Part shown: in pieces, positions 50,601 through 62,600 of the stretch
Numbering within the stretch: position 1 is the first letter of the stretch
Layout: each line of letters starts with the position of its first letter
Notes under the pieces: model-generated
What the model saw: the letters and a program-made list of their open reading frames with translations, nothing else
Database searches by the model: none
What the model was told of the DNA's origin: nothing
NCBI RefSeq assembly: GCF_021018805.1
Contig: NC_086248.1
Coordinates: 28,838,922 to 28,902,921, forward strand
Origin: Prinia subflava
Lineage: Eukaryota; Chordata; Aves; Passeriformes; Cisticolidae
Reading direction: 5' to 3'
DNA: 64,000 bases
Program-made: the position numbers and the translations under genes

Positions 50601-53600
50601 AATGCTTCTGGTACATTGTGAAATACTCTTTGAGAGAACGTTTTCATAAAACCTTATATCTATTTGGTATGCCAGAGAAGCCAGATGTAATTTACCAGCA
50701 TATTCTTTACTGTCTTATATTATTTCCACAATAAAACCAGTTTCTACTCAAATTAGATTATACACTTTAAACACAGCTCTTTGAAATGAGACATAAGCTG
50801 AAGAGCCAGGATGGCTATCTTGACCAAAACATTTTTTAATCCTTTAAACAGAAAGTTACAGCTCTAGTCAACCATTCCAGCTAATCCTTCTTGCAGTGCT
50901 GACCAGGATTATATTGCAAAAGCTGCAAGAATGACAAGAGCCTTCCTACTGTTGTGCTCTATTCTCTTGACCCTTTATTCTTAAAAATGATGTATTTATC
51001 TTCAGATACTTCTTGTCATAAAAAGCTAACATGCAAGTGTTTTTTAAGTCTTAATCCTTCTGCCTCCATTAATATACGCACATTTTATTTTATTCATAAA
51101 GCAAAACAAACTGCTAGCCACAGCCTTCACTACTTGTTTTTCTCTTCAAATCTTCCATGCTATCTACAAACTTCATCACAAAGGATTCCCTACTCAGGTC
51201 ACTGCAAGGCTTAAAGACTAGTTCAGCATGACCCTTAATGAAAATGTTCTTCCCACTCTTACACCCACACTGGTTCTGCACTGTAATTGGAGGCATACAA
51301 TCATTCTACAACATAAAAAACCAAAAACCAACTGTCTTTTGCAGGGACTTGAGCTCATAACCAATTCAGATACAGCTATATGATGTTCTTGCTACATAAA
51401 CACAGTAAGCAACCATACCAGAAGTTCTATGTAAACGCACCTAAACTGACTTTCATCTTAGTTTCCTGCTGCTACTACCCTAATTCTGACAGGTTGAGCC
51501 AATTTATACACACCTAAGCATGTTTATTTTCTGTTTGCTATATTTAGCATAAAATCTGATAAAATGCATTAAACTTCCTAAATACCAAATATTCAAATCC
51601 CCTACAGTGATTCTATTACTGTGCTTGGATTGGTATCAGGATGACCAATTGCCCATTACCAGATAATACAAAGAAAGCAGTAAAGTAGCATGTACTGAGA
51701 CGTCTACTTCCTGCAGTGGCAATCCTACCACACCAACACATTTACGTTGAGCAAGTTCCTCTTCTCCAGCCTATTTAACACGACTCCACTTTCAATTTCT
51801 CCTTGTAATCCTTTTCCCCCAAGTATTTACTGTTTAAACTAAGAGAATTGATAGTAATAAGTTACAAAATTGACTAAATAGTTGCAGCTGATGGAAGTTA
51901 GCAGATGTTTAGTTTGTAAAGCGTGTTCTCCTCCCACAGGAACATCCTCCTGGAGAATTAGAGAGAGATTCCCAAAGCTCAAAGTAGCATCCAATCGTTT
52001 CCATCTAATTTAAATCCTTTCTTTTGACCACTCCAGCTCAACTGTTTTGTCTTTGTGAAACTTAAACATCAAATAGCAACCAAGAGATCTTGACTTCACT
52101 GTGCCTGAATAAGCAACCAGTTCACGAGCTGGTTAGTTGTCTACATTTGCAAGATCAGATCTAACGAAGCCTTTCCCTGTAAGATACCAGACCTTAATAA
52201 ACAGCCATCAGTGAAACCTCTCAAGATGCTTCTGATAGGTAACTTTGAACTTCCCCATAAATATGCAGACTGCCACTCAAACTAAGATGTAACAATAATT
52301 TACTACTTCAGGTACAGAAGATAAAAGACTTAAAAAATCAAAACCTTGAAATACACAAAAGTGCAATAACAAAAGCAGAGACTAAATTTTAACTGCTTAA
52401 TTCTGTAGAAGATTTTACAATGCAAGAATTGCATGGAGTTTCATGAAGCTGGACAGTCCAAAGTGCCTGAAATGTGATTAATCTGCACACACTTAGCTCC
52501 ACTCAGATTATTATTTTCTACTGTTCCAAGTTATCTTTCTCATTCCTCAAATATGCACATAAAAAGCATCAAGTGTGGAACACTATTGATTTCATTCTGT
52601 ACAAAGCTTTACAGATTCAAAATAATCCTCACCACAGTCACTCAGCAATCTAAGCAGACCAGTACAAAATCTAGTGGAAGCCAATAACTGTCTTATGGAA
52701 GGAGTAAAACAAACCTTAGTTTCACAAAGTCTTGAGATGACCTAGAAATTAAGTCATGCAATCAGTTTCTGGCTTGTGTATTACCAAGAGACCTTCTAGC
52801 ATTTAAAAAACTGCCTACCGAAGCGTCTTCAAAAACGGAGAATGTGTCTGACTTTCAAAGTTGTTGTAAACAGAACATTTTTAATGTAGAAAATAAAATC
52901 GAAACACAAAAAATGCATCTCACCTGCACCAGGTATTTCTGGCTTCCATACATTACATACTGTGGGGCAAGACTGTAGATCATGTAACTTGTATGAAGAA
53001 CTATCAATAGGAGTATCATACAGAGAAATAAGAGTGCTTGAGGTCGAGTTTTTCCTCGTCTGATTTTATAAAGCTAAAATCAAAAAAACAAATATTAACA
53101 CAATGAAATATCTCTTTTTTTTCTGAAGGCATTAAAAAACCTCTTTACTTCAAGTAAGTTTTAATTATACTGCCAGAAGTGGGAGGTTGCTACAATTATC
53201 TTCTGGCAACTTAATTCCAGTGGTTCAAAGCAGGTTTTCAAAGCACAGCTATTTAACCAAATTAAGTTCTATTTATATTAATGGCCCAAAACATTTATAC
53301 GCTAGCATTTTGTTTCAAGTGCCTGCCACACCTATAGCAAACTGTGCATTGGTTTATCAAAGAATATTGTCTCCTTTGCTTGAAGTGGAGTGTCATCTAC
53401 CACTATACACCTAATCAGATCTTGAAACAGAGGATGGCTTTATGAGAGAGCATTCCCAAGCTCTGAGTAAAATGGCACACTGCATGGTGGCATCTTGTCC
53501 ATTTAACAATGCAGGGAACAACATAATCCTTCCTTGTTGCCATGTAGACACCACTCTAATTCCCAAGGGTTCAGCCTGAGTACCATGTCAGGGTAAAGAA

Positions 53601-56600
53601 GCCAGCAGCTGAGGGAGAAATGACAGCACCAATACCAACAATCAATCTCAATTTATTGCAAAGACTGATGGTCACTTAACCATTTTGGAGTGTCACCACA
53701 TGAAAAGGTGCCAATTTTAAAGGGAAGCTAGGGACATTAGCAGGAAAATATTTAACCAAGTATGAGAGGCATGAATGTCATGCTATAGGATACAAAGCTG
53801 CTTTTATACAGTAATGTATTATTTGCATAATATTCAGATAGCCCTATCACCACTGCACTGTCTTTTCTCTTAGGAAGCTAAACACTCTTGTTACACAGAT
53901 GGTAATTCAAGAACCTCTGACTGCACACCACATTATAGATTTTGACCAATACTTCAAATGTACCAATAATATGGCTTTAACTTAGAGAAATCAAAAGCCA
54001 AAGGGACACTGATAAAACACCTGAAGGAGTCAGCTGACTCTATTGCTCAAATTAAAACATCACTTTTGATGACTTGGCAAAGTCTGATAACTTGGTAAAA
54101 TGAAACACCTTCCAAAACCAGTGCAAATTGCAAAATAGGCTTTTAATGCTCATTAGGCATACAGACAATGCTATTTGCAACATCCCATATTTATGAAGCA
54201 ATACAAAAATATTAAATATAATCAAGAACACATATTTGTTAAATATCTGAGTATTAGAAACTAAAGTCTCAAGTTATATTTACCCTTGTCCAGAAGAACC
54301 ATATTCCCATATTTCGAATCCCTGCCATTGAAGTGAAGATAAAGTACATAACAATGGTTGTGATAAGAACATAATCAAGTGGAAAAACCTAAAACAAGAA
54401 CACAAGCAGTTAAAAAGACAAGGAAAAAAGCTCTTCTCCCACTCAAAACTAAGTAGCTTTTACTTCTATAGCTTATATCTGAGGTAGTCAGAGTGCTATT
54501 TTAAAGTTTTACAATAGCTGACTCCAAATATAGCTAACATAGCTTGCTACTAATAGAGCTTAGACAATTAGTTTGGGAAAGCACTAAGCATTTTAATTCA
54601 TTTAAGACAGACCTTAATTTTGAAGTGTTATACATTTTTAGACCAAGAAATAATTATTTTAAATACATCCACAGAATCACAAGTCCACAATAGCAACAAT
54701 TATTTTAGGACTGCATATTTGTGACTACTTTTCTACTCATATCTGCATACAAAACTTGATTTTTATGTTTACATTAATAAAAGCTTGAGATAATATTGCT
54801 GCTGAACACTACTTTTCTCAATAGTGACTGAGAGCTTAGATGTTCAATAGTTTTAAAAGACATGGGGAAGCAATGCATTGTGCTGACCCATTATACCAAG
54901 AATATAGGAACAACTCAGCTTGGGGGGAATTACCACCAGCTTAACATTAAAGCTTTTCTTTTTCTTACTTTACTCATGACAAACTCAAATTTGTATGAGT
55001 ACTTGTCTTCCAACTGTACTGAACTTATCTGATGTATATTTTTATGATGATGTTTTATGGTATGCTTCCAAGACTAATACCTTTCTATAACACACCCAAT
55101 GTAGCACACTCTTCAATGTGCTATATATTAAAAAAGTGAAAAATGGCATTTACTTCACTAAAAAGGCCTAAGATATCCAGTACACAGACTAGAAGTATGT
55201 AGAAGATGGGACAAAGTCGCTTTTATTCTGTGCATAGTAACTAAAAATGCTGTCATTCTTTGTTGCCACTGTATTCTTACCACATCAAAATCAGTTTCAA
55301 TCACCAGATTCCTTGCACAAACTGGATTCCACTCATCCAAGATTTTCATACCAGTAATCAATAACTGAAATTTATTAAGGAATTTGCCTTTCTTTTGCTG
55401 AATGCATATTTAGACAATTTTGTTCTAATTAATTACATGGGGAAAAGTTTAAAAGAAAACAAGAACATCCATATACATATGTATATCATCACTTCTTTAC
55501 TTACTCTTTGAAGAACTGGTAACAGCATGTTCAATGGATTGGTCAGATTAGTTCCTAGAATTATAAATCCTGAGTCGAAGCCAGCTGAATGCAGAGCTTT
55601 GTCCAAACTGCAGTAATTAGAAAAACTGTAAGTACTGTGGTTCTCCCAGAGTTTTATCTTGAGTTTAATTTTAAAGGGCAGCTCAAAAGAAAAAAACCAT
55701 ACTGAACTAATCCTGGAGAGTGACAGCTGTCTAACATCTATACAGACACATGCTTTGCTCTACCACACTCACTGCACTTGTTCTTTGAAAAATATATTGA
55801 TTTCTGCATCTCTCCAGCATTTTTGCTTTTCCCTGGTTTGGGTCATAAAGCTTATCTTCCCAGTCTGAAAGATCAAAAATGGCAACATTTGAGACCTCTG
55901 GTTAGTGTCAATCTGCATTGAAATCTACCAGATTTGCAGCTGGCTGTGTTGCTTTCAACACCATGAAAGCATTCAGATGTAATGCACATCAAAATGGATT
56001 AAACATGTCATTTACTGCACGATTTTAAGCACTTGTTACCCAGTCAAAGTACCTGCAACAGGATTCATTCAAGCAAGCAGAATATTTCTGCAATCTGAAT
56101 TAAACTTCCTGAACATATATGCTTATTTTCTCTGCTGAATCAGAACTGCTTTCCACCTGAAACATGTTCTTTCTTCAGTTTGTTTTGGTACATTTTGCTC
56201 TATTTCAATATATACTATTATAATGATAAGTGCAGCTCTATTGACAGAAATGTAACATTGGGGACTAAGACAAACCACCCTCATTTTTATATTAGAGCAG
56301 CAACTAGGTAGTTTAAATGGTCAAGAAAAATGCTGAAATGTACTTACTTTGATATGAACAGAGACACAGTGAAGAGCAATGCCACGATGATGAAGAAGAC
56401 TCCCCACACAATCTACAAGTAAAAATTTAAAACAATTTAACTGAAAGTGCTTGCAGTTGATGCAAGAAGTGAACACTTGCCTTCCTTTCAATAACAAACT
56501 AATGATCCTGGAGCACTTCAGAGCTTAAATATACTTGAAACAGTAACTTCTTGGTAAATACTTGAGAGAAGTGCTCACAAAACTTTTACCCTGTTCAACA

Positions 56601-59600
56601 TAGTTTGTCAAGTACATCACATCCTCTAGTGTAATACACAAATCTTCGCCAATGTCAAAAGTGACATTAAGAAAAGAGACAACACGTTACGTTTAATAAA
56701 CATAGCATTTAGAAGAATTCACAACCTGTATTCTCTATATTATGTGGAAAGCCTTAACTATGTACATGCATTTAGGTTTAATTAGAGATTGGTGCTTTGA
56801 CCACCCCAGCTGTGTGCTCCCCTTCCAACATGAGGCAACCTGCACAGCGCATAAGGAAGATCTGACCCTTCCTGAGTAAAAGCTCCCTGCTGTAGCACTC
56901 TTCTGAAACGCACAATGACCAAATCGCTTGGGAATGATGAAGAACTCAACCAAGCCCAAGTGCCAGGTCTTCATTAAAACACGGAAAAGTGTTTTTATTA
57001 TGCTTACCAAATACAGCACATGAGCCAGGAATTGATTCTCCAGCCTATCTCCTACTGTTTTTCCTGGGTTATCAGCTAGTTGAGGAAACTATTCTCCCTC
57101 CTTCTAACAGGTTTTCTCCCTCAAAATCTTTTCCCTGGGGAGTTTAGGGGATGATACACAGAAGAGAGCCCAGACAGGAAATCCTTCCAGTTACAGTTCC
57201 AACAGGAAATCCTTCCAGTTACAGTTCCAACAGGAAATCCTTCCAGTTACAGTTCCAACAGTTTCACTGTATTTTCCTAGAAACCCTAGTCATGGAATAC
57301 AATCAGGTAAGCACACTGAACTTCCCAAAACAACATTTTCAGATTGCTAGACCTGAGGCCTAGATAGTTATTTCAAAATTCTGTATGCAGGAACACAATG
57401 CATGGACTGCCACATGAATGAGGGAGTTTCACAGGTTTTTTTATTAGCCTCAAAACTTGGCACATAACCACGATGAAAAGGTTAAGAACTTTATTACAGC
57501 TGCTCATTAAAGACATTCAGAGATACAGTGCTATTATTGTTCATTAAATTCGGAAGATAAACTTCCATCTGCAAACTCTAATACAATATTTGAGCATCAC
57601 TTATAATACAACTCAAATTATGTAGATCTTATTAGACATAAATTTAGAGATCAATATCAAGGTATTAAGTTTTGCATTTCCACATAATTAAATGTACTAA
57701 GATTTTATCTTTCCATAGCAAACTCCTACTAGGTGTTAGCTGTATGAGAAATAGATATTCGAAAAACCAATTGAGGCCAAGAGTCTGAATCTTGTCATGC
57801 TTCACTACCTTCTTCCAGCTATGGCCACTAGACAGATATCTGTATCTCCTCTGGAATATGTCTGTCTTCTGAAGTGACATCTAACATTTAGAAATGCTAG
57901 GGTTAGGGGTTTGCCTTCTATCCCTGCACCCAGATTAGTCAAGCTAAGCTATTTCATTTATGGATAATTCTGAACTCTCACTAAGATAATAATGGAATTT
58001 CAGACTTTATTTACTCTGAGAAAAAATGATCTACAAACACTTGGTACTTGTTTAAAAAGCCGCAAAAATAACTTCCAAAAATTGTTGATATTCACCCTGT
58101 AAACAGACATCAAGCTCAGCAAAAGAGGTGCTGCTCCAGAGAACGGAGCAGACATTTCTACCCCAGCCTGTTAAGCGGACTATGCTGGAACAGATAACCA
58201 CACTTAGCCCATGGAGAATCCCACACCAGAACAAGAGGGTATTTTCTAAAGGAAGCTGCAGCCTACAAAGATCCCACATGTGCCTCTGCCAGGAACTACA
58301 GTCCATGGAGTCCACTCACACAGTAGAGGTGTTATGGACTGATGGCAACTCCCTATTCCCCTCTGGGCCACTCCAGAGTGAGGTCAAAAGGAGTTGAGCC
58401 TTGGAAAGAAAGAGTGGGGATCTCTGTTCATGCAGATCTCAAAACAGAGCACCTGATTTTCTTATACTACCTTAGGCATCTCCAGTTTGTTCCTAATAGC
58501 TGTGAAATACACCATGAAAATACAGATGCAATACTGCCAATTTATTATTCTTGAGCAGACTTCCATGTTTCATATCCTCTAGTCTTGTTCACATACTGAA
58601 CAAACATAGCTATGTGCTCTGGAGTTTGCTTTCCCTAAATAATTTTTAAAAACTCATAGTATACCACATTTCTCTTGTTGCTGAGAGTATCAGATGAAAG
58701 TATAAGAAACCATAAAAAAGGAGACGCAGGAAATGTTACATTTTGTAGAAAGAAATAGGACTAATTCAGCATTACTCAAAACACATGTTGGCCAATACTC
58801 AATTCCCTGGGATCCTAAGATGTCCAGCCTTTGCCTGAATTGAAAAACTAACAGCTTGATCTTTGAATTAGCTTTGAGTAAAACAATTGTCAAACGAGGC
58901 TTTCCACTTAAAAAAAAAAGTTTTGCCTTTAACAACAAATCACATGCTTATAGATACTTAGCAGTAACAAAACAATAAAAGCAAAAACACTTGAGGACAC
59001 TACACAAGGACAATATGATAACAGAAGTTTGAATGTAGACACCAAGCTAACACTGTAAAAGACCCTGAAGATGTTATTCTATTCTGTTAGTCCCAATAAG
59101 AGCCTGCAACTCATAAACTGACCATGCCAAATACAAAACAGAAAAAGGATTCCCTATCTAGTACTTGCTTTACAAGAATTGGAATTTCTCTTGAAATCTG
59201 AGAAGAGGCCACATATTTGAACAGTAATATCCAAATTGAAGGCACTGAAGGTGAAAATGTTATGGAACAGTAAGCAAAGGTCCAAGCTATCTTCTGCACT
59301 TCTACATTGAACAGAAGTATTAGATATGGATATTGAACAGATTTTCACCTTTTCTTAAAAGCCCAGTTGAACAGCTGACAAGTTATATATCTCCAAAGAC
59401 ACCCCACATGCTCTTCAAGCAGCAGTAAAACAGTTCTGCAAGAGTTAACATGTAATTAAGTGATAGACATTACCACCTTCACAGGACAGCTCAAGTCAAA
59501 GTAAACAAATTCTCTGACATGCTTCATAGCACAACCATAGTCTAAGAAAAATCTGTCAGGAAAAATTATCCACCTGCAACTTTGCTAAAGTCTGTGATTC

Positions 59601-62600
59601 ATAAGTCAACAATTCACAGTGACTGTCACAGTTACTGAGAGAATACAAAGCCTTCAAACCACAAAAACAAAGAGACACTGGAATACAACCCAGAATGTAG
59701 GGGATAAGCTGTGAGTAACAAATGATATTCTATGCTTTCCTGTGAGAACACAATGAACTGTTAAGGTCCCAGAGACAAAATATATGGCCAACATATTTCT
59801 CAAATTTGAGCTTTATGTGAAAAGTTACAGAAGCTTAATACTTAATACACAAGCTGTATTAAGTATTTTTTAAATCAAAAGGAAGCCTCCAAACTGTTAA
59901 CATGAACAGTTAGGGATATTTGTCCTTTCAACCTCAGTCTATATTTGTAATGTATCATAGCAGGGTAACTCCACTAAGAATTGCACATTGAAAGCTTTTG
60001 TTCAGCTGCAGTTTCAGCCCATTGCCTTCAGCACTCAGCATGAACAGCAGCAGTGACAGAAGAGAATGTTTACAATCCACCCCCACTCTCCCCAGCTTTC
60101 CCAAAAGCAGTGTACAGTTGAAAGTAATGCTGAAATTTCTTCCTACATCTAGTTGGCAAAAAATACTTTATATGTCAATACCATTCATAAAAGTACTAGT
60201 TTTCAAAATCAGGTATCTACTGAAAATCAAAATCCTAAGATCAAAGAGACCAAGATAAAAGCTTTGCCCCAGTAACCATCTCCTTTGCATTGGTTAAGTA
60301 TCATGACATTAAGTTCTATTCAAATATCTTACTATTTATCAAGTAATTCCTTGGCAAGATGCTTGTTGCAAATGCATGTATTATCAAAGTGTCTCTTATT
60401 TCTGCTGGATATATGTAATTTAGATTAACCTAAGCTAACTGACAGCTATAGAATTCTTGCTTTTCTAGTCATTTTCATATGTTTGATAAAAAAATAAGCT
60501 ATTCAGATTTTTTATGGCAGTGGCACTAAAGCATATCAGCTAGCATTTGTTAATTTATAATCCTAATCAGACTTGAGACAAAGTAAAAGGTTTTCCAACA
60601 GCTCAGAGTTCACTATAGGGCTATCATTGTGTAGTACTGGAGTAAATTAAAAAAAAAAAGGCAGTTGATATTCAGGGTGGTAATTGATAAACTTGGCCTG
60701 TGATTTATGAGGGAAAAAGGAAGTTGGAAGTTATCCCAATTTAAGTACCAAAAAGTGACAAGTTTTACCTTTAGAGGTCGAATAGCTTCACAGAACTTTG
60801 TCCACCAGCTTTTCTCAATGGACTCCAGATGCCTCTCTCTCCTTCGGAGTGTCCTGAGTCTCTCTTCCAGCTGTTGTAAAGTTCGTCTATCCCTCGATGA
60901 AAGAGGACGACCATCTCTGCACTGGTTACAAAACGAGAGGAAAGGATCAAGAGTCACCAAATCAAGAAGATAGACTTGACAGCTACCTAAATTATTTACA
61001 ACTCTAAAGAATTTCTAGTATATAATTCATGCATGTATAATTTCTATGAATATCAATAGGATGAAGAGTAAAAGTCACAAGCTGCAACAAGAAGAATTCC
61101 TATTTGGTAGCAGAAACCACCTTTCACAATGAAAATTTTCAAAAACTTTAACAGGATAGATAGTCTCCATGGCTAGAAATGGTTTAAAAGCACAGTCATG
61201 ATCTAAGTAACCTGATCTAACCTGAAAGATGTCCATGTTTTGTGCAGAAGGTTAACATGGTGATTTTCAGGTCACTTCCCATTAAATTCCATGATTAAGC
61301 CTATGTATCGAGCTCGGCACTTATTTTCTTTCCAACATTCCACTTGATATTCAGCTATGTTTCTTGAGTAAGAAACATAGGTCAGATAAGAGGTCATTGG
61401 GTCATTACTCCAAGAATTAGTTGAATATACCAGATAATTTGTTCAATTATTGTATTTAAGAATGTATTTTAATTTTGAACCTTTAAACACCAAGCAGGAA
61501 CCATTACACTCTGCTATAAAGTGAGTAGCACATCCTCACACTTCAGTTATTTGCTACAAGCAAAAGCAACAAAATGGGCATTAGGTAGCTGAACCAAAAT
61601 TGTTTCTAACATTCAGGTTTGTGTATTACAAATTCATATGTGGAAAAAAAGATACTTTTATAGTAGGAAATGCATTAAAACCATATTTTAAAGTTTTGAA
61701 ATTCCTAACTAATTTTCCTCCTATGTTAAAGGATCCTTTCTGTAAATAATACAACACTTTATACCAGTGAAGTTAAAAAAAAATTACATAAGTTAATCAA
61801 AAAGACTACAACCACATAATAGGCATACATCACACTTAAACTGGAGATTACCAAGTACTTTTAATAGGAACACACGTACTATACCCTGTACAGCACTTCT
61901 GTGACTTAGAGGACTTTTTGACAACAGTTCAAGCTCCCAATCTGCAGGTTTAAGTTTTGATTATTTAAGACTAATGAAATAAACCTACTAGATGTACAAG
62001 AACATACTACATATTGAATCTCAGTAGCATATTTTCATACTTCTAGTTTTTACTGTATAGTACTCTCAGTAACACTTTTTCACAACTAAATGCACATTAA
62101 AAACTGAAGAATTAAGATTTCCATTACAGAATGAGGCAAAATTCTGACCATTATCCATAAACCAAGAAAAATTAGTTTGCACTAAAGGTCATATTACAAT
62201 ATAAACATAAATCAAGAACTTTCTACTTTTTGCACTTTTACAGTTTAGTCACACTGAGCAACAAGACCAGCTGAGTGCAAATTATCATAATCCAACAATG
62301 TCTTCCATAATAAGTAATGATCCATTTGTCATAGATTTCTCATTTTTCTCATATTGATTTCAGTAAGGGATGCCTTTGATGCTGCAGGTTTTGTGCAAAA
62401 CCAAAACATGATAATTTAAACAGACTAGTTTTTAGATTTCTTTATTCAACAAAATATCTAGAACACTGAAGGTGCCCACACTGTGTAGAGGTAAGCCAAG
62501 TATCAAGGGAAGACTGTTGGAACTGCTTCAGCATCCCTGAGGTCTACTATGACAGAACACACGACAGCATAGCTGGATTGCTAGGATGGAAGCCAGGCAC

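Larger units (their letters stand above)
56413..60768 (-). other. LMBRD1: LMBRD1 intron, 4356 bp
   Basis: GT is at 60768-60767 and AG at 56414-56413. It holds a perfect 28-bp triplication (57174-57257) and a 12-bp inverted repeat (59837-59867). No transposon or nested gene is recognised. Several short open frames occur on both strands without recognisable motifs. Confidence 0.9.
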
